Of a stretch of 58,983 bases of DNA, positions 49,949-57,947 are shown piece after piece; the first letter of the stretch is position 1, and the number at the start of each line of letters is the position of its first letter. This DNA is from TMED14 sp003444795. Its GTDB lineage: Bacteria; Bacteroidota; Bacteroidia; Flavobacteriales; Schleiferiaceae. The translations under genes and the position numbers were made by a program. Location of the stretch: NCBI GenBank assembly GCA_963978445.1, contig CAXBRT010000001.1, positions 1 through 58,983 on the forward strand, given 5' to 3'. Under the pieces are notes generated by a model. It saw nothing but the letters and a program-made list of their open reading frames with translations. It did not search any database and was not told the DNA's origin.

Positions 49949-51199
49949 TTAGTCCTGATCTTTGGACACGATGACGCAAGCAATGCGCTGGGCGTCCATG
50001 GTTTGGATCGTAAAGACCCAATTTTCGAGCTGAAGGGTCTCGCCTTCGACCGGCAAATGCCCCAAATGATCGGCAATCATACCCCCCAAGGTGCTGTACG
50101 CTTCATCTTCGGGCCAATCGAACCCATAGGTCTCATTGAGGTAGTCCACTTCCAGGGAGGCGTCCAGTTTCCACGTGCCATCCGGCAGCGCTTCTTCCGT
50201 TCGGACATCGGTGTCGTGCTCATCGTCAATCTCTCCGAAAAGTTCCTCTACAACGTCTTCCAAGGTGACAATTCCGGTCAGCGAACCTAAGTCATCCACC
50301 ACGGAGGCCATGGAGCGCTTGTCCCGAATCAGCATTTTGAAGACCTCCTGGGCGCTCATGGTTTCAGGCACAAAGGATAAAGGGGTCAAGATGGAGGCCA
50401 GGCGCTTGGGACGGCGGAAGAGACCAAAAGCATGCACATAGGCGAAGGCATCGTCCACGGTGTCACGGTAAACGACCAGTTTGGAGAAGCCGGTCTCCGT
50501 GAACTTTTCTCGAAGATCTTCCATAGAAATGCTAGCCGGGACGGCGCAAATCTCCGTCCGGGGCACCATGCAAGAGCGAACCTTCACATCGCCAAAATCC
50601 AATGCATTGCGGAAGAGTTCAATCTCCGGCTCTACTTCTTCGGCAGTGCTTCCCTCTTCGAGGTAGTGGTCCAGGTCCGCGCGGCCAAAGACTACAGGTT
50701 CGGCGCTGGCTTTGACGTCGCGGCCCATTCGGCGCAAAAAGGCCTTGCTCAAACGCGTCAGCACTTCCACCAAGGGCCATAACAGCCAATAGACGAGCGT
50801 CAATGGCAACGTAAACCAGCGAAGAGAATCATTGGCTCGGTTGCGGAAAAAGGCCTTGGGTAGGTATTCGGCCATGAAGAGAACGACCAGGGTGGAGGCT
50901 AAGGTTTGGAGCGCTACCGCCAGACCAGGCCCTAAGTTCCATTGTCCAATGAATACTGGGTCCAGCAAGGCGGAAGTTTGAAGACCTACCACCACAAGGG
51001 CTATGGTGTTGCCCATCAGCATAGCGCCAATGAAATGCGAAGGATGGTTGATCAGATAGGCTAAACGTGCACCCGACCAGGTGGCTCGCTTCGTTTCAAT
51101 TTCAATCTGAAGGCGGCTGGCACTTAGATAGGCGATTTCCATGCCTGAAAAAAAGGCAGACAATAAAAGTGCCGCGAGGAGGATGAGCGCTTCGTTCAT
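49949..51199 (-). CDS. CNNM/CorC-HlyC family transporter (DUF21-CBS-CBS-CorC_HlyC)
   Basis: 416 residues from the ATG at 51199 (MNEALILLAALLLSAFFSGMEIAYLSA); the frame is open upstream through the small membrane-protein gene and is not coding there. The DUF21 membrane domain (about 1-190) has three or four TM helices and GMEIAYLSASRLQIE. A CBS pair follows (about 205-330, VRSCMVPRTEICAVP; MLIRDKRSMASVVDDLGSLTGIVTLEDVVEELFGEI, quoted in parts), then the CorC_HlyC transporter-associated domain. Family members are implicated in Mg2+/Co2+ efflux; haemolysin names are historical. Overlaps the 77-residue gene by ATGA. Confidence 0.93.
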   Translation of the reverse strand: MNEALILLAALLLSAFFSGMEIAYLSASRLQIEIETKRATWSGARLAYLINHPSHFIGAMLMGNTIALVVVGLQTSALLDPVFIGQWNLGPGLAVALQTLASTLVVLFMAEYLPKAFFRNRANDSLRWFTLPLTLVYWLLWPLVEVLTRLSKAFLRRMGRDVKASAEPVVFGRADLDHYLEEGSTAEEVEPEIELFRNALDFGDVKVRSCMVPRTEICAVPASISMEDLREKFTETGFSKLVVYRDTVDDAFAYVHAFGLFRRPKRLASILTPLSFVPETMSAQEVFKMLIRDKRSMASVVDDLGSLTGIVTLEDVVEELFGEIDDEHDTDVRTEEALPDGTWKLDASLEVDYLNETYGFDWPEDEAYSTLGGMIADHLGHLPVEGETLQLENWVFTIQTMDAQRIACVIVSKDQD

Positions 51200-51429
51200 G
51201 ATGGATTGGAAGCGTCGTCGCTGGATTCCCAACGCGCTTCCATGGTCTTGCGCTGCTTTCGACGCAGACCAAACATGAAGAAGCCCAAAAAGGCAAAAAG
51301 CACGAACATGTAGGCCCGATTGCGGTCCACGTTCCAATTGCTGTAAATGGTCTCCAAAGACAGTAGTCCAATCACGAGCCAGACCCATTCAACGGTCTTC
51401 AAACTGCGGCGAGCAATGGTGGGTTTCAT
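51196..51429 (-). CDS. Small two-helix membrane protein, unknown function
   Basis: 77 residues: basic start MKPTIARRSLKTVEW, TM1 (about 14-31, EWVWLVIGLLSLETIYSNW), a short charged loop, TM2 (about 38-54, AYMFVLFAFLGFFMFGL) and a basic/acidic cytosolic tail. I recognise similar small proteins between lptC and the CorC-type gene in other Bacteroidota but know no function. Its stop overlaps the CorC-type start (ATGA), and it starts 6 bp after lptC, so it is a real, coupled gene. Confidence 0.8.
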   Translation of the reverse strand: MKPTIARRSLKTVEWVWLVIGLLSLETIYSNWNVDRNRAYMFVLFAFLGFFMFGLRRKQRKTMEARWESSDDASNPS

Positions 51430-51435
51430 GCGTGC

Positions 51436-52008
51436 TTAATCTTGTCCTTCAAAATGTCCGGACACTGCAAAGATGGTGTATTGTGAGAGATCTTCTTTCG
51501 CTTCAAATCCTTTTCCGCGCACTTCCTCGCCTTTATCGATGATTCGAACCTCTGAATCGCTTGTAAAAACTTGATGAATACGGTCCCATTCCATGGCATC
51601 CGTGTACAAGGCATTTCCGCCCTCTTGGATCACCTCTACCTCACCGGTGAGCACCCATACTTGGTCACTCATGCGTCGAACGGCCTTTTGCGCTTTGAGG
51701 TATCCCGTGACGCGACCGCTTGCATTCAAGATTTCCACGCGAAATCCCTGCCGAAACACCTGGCGAGGATGCTCTTCATCGGAGGTAAAATCTTCCCAAA
51801 CTCCCGCAGTAACGCGGATTTTGGCCATGCCACTATCGCTGTAGACAATATTCACCTGATGCTGTTCAATCATGGCACCCGTAAACTGCTGTCGAAGGGC
51901 GTTGACCGCTTGCTCATCGTTGGAGCAGGCGATAAAATGCACCCACCCAAAGAACACAAAAGGAGCCCAGCGGGCTCCTCTCTGTGTGCAATATTTGAGC
52001 GTGATCAC
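51436..52008 (-). CDS. lptC: LPS export protein LptC (lipoprotein form)
   Basis: Periplasmic component of the Lpt bridge that carries lipopolysaccharide from the inner to the outer membrane. 190 residues; lipobox FIACS with the lipid-modified Cys at about residue 28. The beta-jellyroll region has VNIVYSDSGMAKIRV, EDFTSDEEHPRQVFRQGF, GRVTGYLKAQKAVRR and TGEVEVIQEGGNALYTDAMEWDR (quoted in part). A terminator-like hairpin (51958-51979) falls within codons 10-17, which raises the possibility of a later start. Still, the next in-frame GTG (codon 18) leaves too short a signal peptide. TPR gene 2 bp upstream. Confidence 0.88.
   Translation of the reverse strand: MITLKYCTQRGARWAPFVFFGWVHFIACSNDEQAVNALRQQFTGAMIEQHQVNIVYSDSGMAKIRVTAGVWEDFTSDEEHPRQVFRQGFRVEILNASGRVTGYLKAQKAVRRMSDQVWVLTGEVEVIQEGGNALYTDAMEWDRIHQVFTSDSEVRIIDKGEEVRGKGFEAKEDLSQYTIFAVSGHFEGQD
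51958..51979 (-). promoter_or_regulatory. Terminator-like hairpin inside the start of lptC
   Basis: Minus strand AGGAGCCC, loop GCT, GGGCTCCT (perfect 8-bp stem) followed by TTTTGTGTT. It is placed about 31 nt after the TPR gene stop but within the lptC signal-peptide codons, so it could attenuate transcription into lptC and downstream genes. Confidence 0.55.
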
Positions 52009-52010
52009 GT

Positions 52011-53414
52011 TTAGAAACGAACGGTAACCGTCTCGTTGATCCAGCAGCCAATCGCGTAGCGGTCGCCTTCTTTCTTGCCAAACTGGAAAGAGATGGACTT
52101 GTCGGGGATGCCCACGCGAAACTTAGCGATGGTCTTGTCGGCACGACCGGTGATAGACGTGTCTACCTGCTTAGCTCGGGTAGCCTTGTCAATAGCCGCC
52201 CAATAGACCGCATTCTTCTCGAAGACGTTGTTACCGCAAGAGCCCGCAGCCGCTGCATAGACGTTTGCCCACATCAAATACGCTTCTCCTGAGTTCTCGT
52301 TGTTGCGCACAGCGGCAGCACAATCACTCTTGGCCGCAGACAAGTTACCCGTCTTCAAGTGGATAGCCGCCAAACGGAGGTAGTCACGTGACTTCTTCAT
52401 GGGGTCCGCTTCTTGTGCGATAGCATCCGTGAAGTACATGACGGCATCGTCGTATTTCTCGTTTTTGATGCTCAAGACACCCATAGAACGGGCTGCCTGG
52501 GGAGTTGGCTCCAAGTTGTAGAGAGATTGCGCCACCAAGTAATAAATGGGGTTGTCGGTACAATCAGACGTTCCAGCCGTGTCCGTACGCTCCTTAGAGA
52601 GCATTTTCTCCGCACGTCGCAACCATGCAGCATCGCCGAAATGCTTGTCGAAGTTGTCCTGGTTGTAGATAAGTCCCAAGCGATCGCAGGTCAAAAGGGG
52701 CGCCAAACCACGCTCAATGTTGGTAATCAACTTCGTGGACTGCTCCAAAAGGCGCTTATCAATATCCAAAACGCGCTTCTCACGAGAAGAAATCGTGCCC
52801 AGCGTATCTTTCTCCGTCAGGGCGGCGATTTCTCGGTTCCAGTTGTCTGTTTGAAGCTCGATAGCTTCACCTACTGCACCGTAGGCGTTGAGCAATCCTT
52901 CAGAATCCAACGTGTCAATCTTGTAGAGAGCGATGACCGCATTGAAGTAGTTGTTCAAGTACAAAGGCTGAATGTCCCCAGGATTTACTTCCAAAGCGGC
53001 ATTAAACATTTGGTAAGCTGTGTATGCATCCTCCGGATAGTAGTCGTAGAAGTCGTTGGCTTTTTGCCCCAATACTTTGGCCTCGCTGCCGGGGTAGTAG
53101 GTATTCCAATCGTCGTACATCTTCATCAAGGCTGCAATCAATTCCGTCTTTTTAGCGGCATCTTTTTCAGCTTTAATCTTCGCATCAAAAATCTTGGGCG
53201 CGAACTTGTAGACCACCTCGCTAGCCTGTGGGCAGGTGGTGTACACGATCATCCAAGGCTCATAGGCCTGTAGATACTCCTTGCCATTGCAGAGTTGGCC
53301 AAAGTTGTTATAGTTCTCAAAACAACGAATACTGTCTGCTTCAGAACTGCCCCAATTCTGGGCGTTTGCAAAGAATGCGCTGAATGCGAAGAGTACAATT
53401 AGTAGACGCTTCAT
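52011..53414 (-). CDS. Periplasmic tetratricopeptide-repeat protein
   Basis: 467 residues with signal peptide (MKRLLIVLFAFSAFFANA). Helical repeats through most of its length, clearest at about 90-200 (YYPEDAYTAYQMFNAALEVNPGDIQPLYLNNYF) and 300-420 (SIKNEKYDDAVMYFTDAIAQ; AAIHLKTGNLSAAKSDCAAAV), fit TPR units. Several cysteines occur in the mature part. It probably scaffolds envelope complexes. The neighbourhood (outer-membrane barrel upstream, lptC downstream) is conserved in Bacteroidota and suggests a role in outer-membrane or LPS biogenesis; the exact function is unknown. Confidence 0.85.
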   Translation of the reverse strand: MKRLLIVLFAFSAFFANAQNWGSSEADSIRCFENYNNFGQLCNGKEYLQAYEPWMIVYTTCPQASEVVYKFAPKIFDAKIKAEKDAAKKTELIAALMKMYDDWNTYYPGSEAKVLGQKANDFYDYYPEDAYTAYQMFNAALEVNPGDIQPLYLNNYFNAVIALYKIDTLDSEGLLNAYGAVGEAIELQTDNWNREIAALTEKDTLGTISSREKRVLDIDKRLLEQSTKLITNIERGLAPLLTCDRLGLIYNQDNFDKHFGDAAWLRRAEKMLSKERTDTAGTSDCTDNPIYYLVAQSLYNLEPTPQAARSMGVLSIKNEKYDDAVMYFTDAIAQEADPMKKSRDYLRLAAIHLKTGNLSAAKSDCAAAVRNNENSGEAYLMWANVYAAAAGSCGNNVFEKNAVYWAAIDKATRAKQVDTSITGRADKTIAKFRVGIPDKSISFQFGKKEGDRYAIGCWINETVTVRF

Positions 53415-53419
53415 GGGTA

Positions 53420-54778
53420 TTACCGGTATTTAAATTTGACAAACCACTGGTCGTTGAGGGTTACCCCAACCGTAGCTTGCGTGTAGAATTCTTGAATCAA
53501 TCCGTTTGTTTTTGTTCCCCAACTACCGACTTGTGCGCCGATGTGGAGGGTGGCAAATTTAACATCTCCTGGCAAAATAGCCCGACCTCCTATGGGCAAT
53601 CCCATGCCCAAGTTTGCTTGCCATGCTTTTACAGGGGTCTGATTTAGAACCAATCCCGTGTTTTCATAGCTGAATGCCGCGCGGTAGGCGATGTCATTTT
53701 TGAAACCCTTCAAACGCTTGTCAGGGAAAGCCAGTGAGGGAATCAAACTAGCCGATGCTGATATGCGCTGACTGTTTTCCAAGTAGGGGCCGCTCCATGG
53801 TTCACTCGTCAACCATGGCAAGGTTCCCGTTGAAAATGGAAGGAGCATCTGCGTTTCAGTCACTTGATATTGGACCCCTATTGACCATGCTGAAACAGGC
53901 AGGTCTTTGGCGGGTTTACTGATTTCCAGTCCGACCGAAACCTGGGTGGGCACGTAGATGTAGCCTTCCTGATTGAGCACGGCTAAGCCCGTATCTAATG
54001 GAGTTTCCGATCCTGAGCCGCTCGCGATGTAGGTGTAGCTCAAATCGTTGAACGTGCTTGAAACCGCTGAACCATTTCGGAGGGTAGCTCCAGCTACCAC
54101 TTTGACTGCGCCCAAGGGGATTCTAAGCTGCGCTCCAGCATCCCAGCACCATCCACTCGCCAAGGTGCGCTGAGCCACTCGGACCGAATTGAACTGGTTG
54201 TCGCTGAAAATCATGCTGGTTTTTTGGTCCAAGGAGCCAAACAGATAGTTGGCATTAAAGCCTAGCGCCAAAAACTCGACAGGCTTAAGGCCCATGCCTA
54301 CGTGTAACTTAGTGTAGCCACCGCTGCCTTTAAATTGCTGGGTAAAATCTCCAAAATTGGCATCTGTGCCCTTGGTCAACATGTCATAACCCGTCAAAGA
54401 ATACGGCATCAAACCCGCAGAGGCGCCCATCCATTTTTTCAATGGAACAGCTATACCCATATTTTTAAATCCGCCCGTCGTATTCCAGAGGCTCGCGTTT
54501 TCATTCGCTTGGTGCACTCCCATGTAGCTGCCGCCCAAATCCAAGGTGGTGTAACGCAAATCCGCATAACTAGCAGGTTGCGCTGGATTCACATACAAGC
54601 CAGACGTGGCAGCCGCCTGGGTCCCGCCCAGAATAGAATGGTAAGTAAAACCATTGGGTTGCAACAACCCATGGCCATAGATAGAATAAGGACTCACCCC
54701 ACCGCTCTGCCCAAATAGCAGGCTTGGACCTAGCAGTAGGCCAGCGAGGAGGGAGAGGGTTCTAAGGGTGCGTTTCAT
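53420..54778 (-). CDS. Outer-membrane beta-barrel protein (FadL/OmpP1-like)
   Basis: 452 residues from the ATG at 54778 (MKRTLRTLSLLAGLLLGPSLLFGQ, signal peptide). The frame extends upstream through coaX without coding meaning. The mature protein begins SGGVSPYSIYGHGLL and shows alternating hydrophobic strands throughout, ending in an aromatic-basic C-terminal strand (DQWFVKFKYR). The N-terminal sequence (NPAQPASYADLRYTTLDLGG) resembles the long-chain fatty-acid transporter-like barrels of Bacteroidota, but the substrate is unknown. Its start lies inside the last 17 bp of coaX; the TPR gene follows after 5 bp. Confidence 0.85.
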   Translation of the reverse strand: MKRTLRTLSLLAGLLLGPSLLFGQSGGVSPYSIYGHGLLQPNGFTYHSILGGTQAAATSGLYVNPAQPASYADLRYTTLDLGGSYMGVHQANENASLWNTTGGFKNMGIAVPLKKWMGASAGLMPYSLTGYDMLTKGTDANFGDFTQQFKGSGGYTKLHVGMGLKPVEFLALGFNANYLFGSLDQKTSMIFSDNQFNSVRVAQRTLASGWCWDAGAQLRIPLGAVKVVAGATLRNGSAVSSTFNDLSYTYIASGSGSETPLDTGLAVLNQEGYIYVPTQVSVGLEISKPAKDLPVSAWSIGVQYQVTETQMLLPFSTGTLPWLTSEPWSGPYLENSQRISASASLIPSLAFPDKRLKGFKNDIAYRAAFSYENTGLVLNQTPVKAWQANLGMGLPIGGRAILPGDVKFATLHIGAQVGSWGTKTNGLIQEFYTQATVGVTLNDQWFVKFKYR

Positions 54779-55466
54779 AGAGGTATTGAGCCAGGAGCCC
54801 AAGTGCTTCAAGATTGGAAGCCGCAAAGATGCCGCTTTCATATGGTTTAGCAAAAGCCGGGCCATCTCCTCCAGTGATAAAAACGGCAATTCCTGCAAAT
54901 TCCTGCTGCCAACCCGCGATCCAGTGGTCAATTTCCGCTTGCATACCCGCATAGGCACCTTCATGCATGCCTTCCGCTGTTGATACACTGCCCGAAGGAT
55001 AGAAGGGTCGTTTCACGGGCTCTAAGGCCGGCAGTGCTGGCGCAAAATGGGCCATTGCCTTGAGACGCATCGACCAGCCGGGAGAGATAGGACCCCCTTT
55101 CAAGAAATTGTTCCCATCGAGGAGTGTTCCCGTGAGGCAGGTTCCACAGGATATGACGGCCAAAGGGCCCTTCGGATGAAGCTGACGAGCGCCCAAGGCC
55201 GCTAGGCAGCGATCCACGCCAATGGTAGGAGCGCAAGCCAGGGTGAACGGCCAAGGAGCATCGAGTGTGACCTGATGGCCGAGAAGAGCAGGTGGAAGAT
55301 TTCGGCGGGCCGTGTTCGCTACGCGGATGGGGGCATTCGGGTCGATCGCATCCAGCCACGAGAAATCATCGGGTGCAAAAAACTGGGTTTCCACCGCGTT
55401 TGCGTCTTCCGCTTTAACGAATGACACTTTTGTTCGGGTATTCCCGAGCTCGACCGCCCAAATCAT
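54762..55466 (-). CDS. coaX: Type III pantothenate kinase, divergent
   Basis: Phosphorylates pantothenate, the first step to coenzyme A; type III enzymes are not feedback-inhibited by CoA. 234 residues of the ASKHA fold. Motifs: ELGNTRTK (the usual form is DxGNT, here E6), GVDR (83-86, catalytic-site Asp kept), SCGTCLT (the usual form is DAGT, here S106), GGPISPGWSMR and ITGGDG. The two acidic substitutions at phosphate/metal loops are unusual. A TATTTTTG promoter element ends 4 bp before the ATG, so translation may be leaderless. The 3' end overlaps the barrel gene by 17 bp. Confidence 0.88.
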   Translation of the reverse strand: MIWAVELGNTRTKVSFVKAEDANAVETQFFAPDDFSWLDAIDPNAPIRVANTARRNLPPALLGHQVTLDAPWPFTLACAPTIGVDRCLAALGARQLHPKGPLAVISCGTCLTGTLLDGNNFLKGGPISPGWSMRLKAMAHFAPALPALEPVKRPFYPSGSVSTAEGMHEGAYAGMQAEIDHWIAGWQQEFAGIAVFITGGDGPAFAKPYESGIFAASNLEALGLLAQYLYETHP

Positions 55467-55470
55467 GGCG

Positions 55471-55478
55471 CAAAAATA
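55471..55478 (-). promoter_or_regulatory. Promoter -7 element for coaX
   Basis: Minus strand TATTTTTG matches TAnnTTTG and ends 4 bp upstream of the ATG, in the 27-bp gap after the acyltransferase/synthetase gene. No clear -33 box. Confidence 0.45.
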
Positions 55479-55493
55479 GCCCCTAGCCTTCCC

Positions 55494-57677
55494 TTATACG
55501 TTTAAAAAACTGACCTTTTTGTCGGAAGCCATTTGGGCATACACGGCGTCTTTGTAGTAGGATTCCACCACGTTCCGCTTAATTTTCAACGTAGGCGTTA
55601 GAAATCCATTTTCAACGGACCAATCTTCTTGCACCCAGAGAACTTTGTCCATTTTTTCATGGGACGGGAGGACCTGATTGACCTGTCGAAGCAGTTCCTC
55701 AGTGGCCTTCAAGACTTCCGCTTCGGGGAGCTTACGGGCGTCTTCCGTGAACACGGCCAAGGCTACTGGCTGAGCCAAATCCAAGCCTACCACGCAGACT
55801 TGCGCCATGTGCTCCGAGGCCATAAGCCGGTTTTCGATAGGTGCAGGTGCCACGTACTTGCCTTTGGACGTCTTGAAAATGTCCTTGATGCGTCCCGTGA
55901 TGGTGAGATAGCCTTCCGAATCTATGGCACCGCAATCTCCCGTATGAAGGGCGCCACCCGCATAGAGTTCGGCCGTTTTTTCCGGCTCCTTGTAGTAACC
56001 TTGGGTGCAGGTAGGTCCCTTGACGAGGACTTCGTCCCCTTCGCCCAGAAAGACCTCTACCCCCGAAAAAGCCTGGCCTACGGTACCAATTTTTACTTTG
56101 CCGCGGAAATTCACCGTGGAAATTCCCAAGTTTTCCGTCATGCCATAGACCTCCTGAATGGCAATGCCCATCTTGGAAAAATCTTCCAAAAGTGACGCCC
56201 GAATGGGGGCCGCCCCTGAAAGCACCAGACGCGCTCTGGAAAGTCCTAGTTTCTTGCGCAAAATGGGTGCAAGTAATTGGCGCAAAAAGGCTGCAGGAAT
56301 CTTGGCGTGAATGGTTTCCCCAAACTTTTCCCAAATACGCGGCACCGCCATGAAAACGGTGGGTTGGGCGGCCTCCAAATTCTGGGCAAACGTATCCAGG
56401 GCTTGGACGAAATGAATTCGGCCTGTTAGGTAGACGCCCGCAGCAGAAATGATCATGCGTTCAGCCACATGGCTGAGCGGCAAGTAGGAAATAAAGACCT
56501 CTTGATGGAGGAAGTTAAATTGCTCCAAAATCATGCGGAAGGCGGCCTGAAAATTGGCGAAATTGTGCATGACGCCCTTGGGCATCCCCGTCGTGCCGGA
56601 GGTGTAAATAATGGTCATGAGCACCTCGGGATCCATGGGAATCGGCTCAAAATCTGGCCGACCCTTGGCCTTCAACGCCTCCCAAGTGAGCCCCGATGCA
56701 TCCGGCTGCATGTATGGGATGAAGACCCGCTGAACTCCAGCTGGGCAATGCTGTATGTAGACACTTGCATCGTCTAACTTGCCGATGACAAGCACTTTAG
56801 ATTCCGAGTGTTCCAGAATTTTTTGCGCGGTTTCCCCGTCAATGGTGGGGTACATGGGAACAGAAACGGCGCCCGCCAAGGCACAGCCATAGTCCGCTAT
56901 CAGCCAATGCGCCGAGTTTTTACCGATGATGGCCACCTTATCTCCCGGTTGAATTCCGAGGGCCACCAAGCCACTTGCAAAGGCTTTGGCTTCGCTGAAA
57001 ACTTCTCCATGGGTGAAACGAATATGACCGGCTTCCGCGTGCGGCTCGTCTAGAAAGCGTCTATTCGGGAAACGCGATGCGTTCCAGGCCAATTGTTCAG
57101 GCAAGGTGCGTTGAGCCCGATCCGGGGTGACGTGCTGAAGTCCGAGTTCTGGCTTTGCCCCTTCCAAGGGCCCTAAAATTTCTAAGACATGGGCATCATC
57201 CTGTGCTTGGGTCGTAGCCGAAAAAGGTTGTGCCACACTGATGACCTTTCGGCCAAAATCCATCCCCAAAGTCACTATGGGTACGCCCGCCTTTTCGGCA
57301 ATGTTTCGGTACCCCGATTTGAGCCCGTTCACCTTACTTCGCGTCCCCTCTGGAGACAGGCCGAGCTTAAAATTGGGGTTTTTGGAGAAGTGCTCAGCCA
57401 TTTGGTCCACTACCCCATGGCTGCTGGAACGGTTGACGGGAATCGCCCCAAAGGCCCGAAGGATGCCCCCCAAGGGCCACCAGAACAGGCTGTGTTTGGC
57501 GAGGAATTTTATGTCGTGAAGGCCCAAATCTTCTCGAATACACAAGGCGACAAAAAAGTCACGCCAGGAGGTATGTGGGCCTGCAATAAGCACATACTGA
57601 GGCAAATGATGCGGAAAGGAATCGCGGTATTCCCAGCCTTTTCGGGAAAGGCGACCCTTGAGGAACGGTAACTTCAT
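55494..57677 (-). CDS. Acyltransferase / long-chain acyl-CoA synthetase fusion (Aas-like)
   Basis: 727 residues in one frame. Residues 1-~175 are a PlsC-type acyltransferase: HTSWRD (H35 and D40, the HX4D motif), glycerophosphate-binding SPEGTRSK (108-115) and the VPIVTLGMDFGRK region. Residues ~190-727 are an ANL-superfamily synthetase: YTSGTTGMPKG (358-368, P-loop), YGMTE (511-515), TGDCG (579-583), GRIKDIFKTSKGKYVAP hinge (595-611) and LTPTLKIKR near the C-terminus with the adenylation Lys. No membrane helices are obvious. One protein could activate free fatty acids and pass them to a lysophospholipid or glycerophosphate acceptor, as E. coli Aas does. Substrates are not known. Confidence 0.9.
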   Translation of the reverse strand: MKLPFLKGRLSRKGWEYRDSFPHHLPQYVLIAGPHTSWRDFFVALCIREDLGLHDIKFLAKHSLFWWPLGGILRAFGAIPVNRSSSHGVVDQMAEHFSKNPNFKLGLSPEGTRSKVNGLKSGYRNIAEKAGVPIVTLGMDFGRKVISVAQPFSATTQAQDDAHVLEILGPLEGAKPELGLQHVTPDRAQRTLPEQLAWNASRFPNRRFLDEPHAEAGHIRFTHGEVFSEAKAFASGLVALGIQPGDKVAIIGKNSAHWLIADYGCALAGAVSVPMYPTIDGETAQKILEHSESKVLVIGKLDDASVYIQHCPAGVQRVFIPYMQPDASGLTWEALKAKGRPDFEPIPMDPEVLMTIIYTSGTTGMPKGVMHNFANFQAAFRMILEQFNFLHQEVFISYLPLSHVAERMIISAAGVYLTGRIHFVQALDTFAQNLEAAQPTVFMAVPRIWEKFGETIHAKIPAAFLRQLLAPILRKKLGLSRARLVLSGAAPIRASLLEDFSKMGIAIQEVYGMTENLGISTVNFRGKVKIGTVGQAFSGVEVFLGEGDEVLVKGPTCTQGYYKEPEKTAELYAGGALHTGDCGAIDSEGYLTITGRIKDIFKTSKGKYVAPAPIENRLMASEHMAQVCVVGLDLAQPVALAVFTEDARKLPEAEVLKATEELLRQVNQVLPSHEKMDKVLWVQEDWSVENGFLTPTLKIKRNVVESYYKDAVYAQMASDKKVSFLNV

Positions 57678-57778
57678 GCCCTAAAATACCTCAATTATTA
57701 GTCGCATGTAACTCATGTGATGAAGAAAGTTTCCAAGGAGCTGCGAAAAATCGCGAAGGAAGAATGAAGAATTGGTCT

Positions 57779-57786
57779 TAACTTCG
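57779..57786 (+). promoter_or_regulatory. Possible promoter -7 element for tRNA-Phe
   Basis: TAACTTCG, one mismatch from TAnnTTTG, 16 bp before the tRNA. Weak on its own. Confidence 0.3.
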
Positions 57787-57802
57787 CGCCTCCAAATAAG
57801 GA

Positions 57803-57875
57803 GGTTCGGTAGCTCAGTTGGTAGAGCAATGGACTGAAAATCCATGTGTCGGCGGTTCGATCCCGCCCCGAAGCA
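57803..57875 (+). tRNA. tRNA-Phe (anticodon GAA)
   Basis: 73 nt: acceptor 57803-57809, D-arm GCTC/GAGC (57812-57827), anticodon arm ATGGA-CTGAAAA-TCCAT (57829-57845) with anticodon GAA at 57836-57838, T-arm GGCGG-TTCGATC-CCGCC (57851-57867), acceptor 57868-57874 and discriminator A. All stems pair perfectly except position 2:71, which is G-G (GGTTCGG against CCGAAGC). CCA is not encoded (CGG follows). The rest of the molecule is standard, so it is probably functional. Confidence 0.92.
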
Positions 57876-57881
57876 CGGAGG

Positions 57882-57906
57882 ACCCGCCCCACCAGGCGGG
57901 TTTTTT
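57882..57906 (+). terminator. Intrinsic terminator after tRNA-Phe
   Basis: CCCGCC (57883-57888) / GGCGGG (57895-57900) with a 6-nt loop and six Ts, 7 bp after the tRNA. Confidence 0.9.
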
Positions 57907-57947
57907 ATTCCCTGCCTCAGCCCTACCAAGAACTTCATTCTGGGGTA

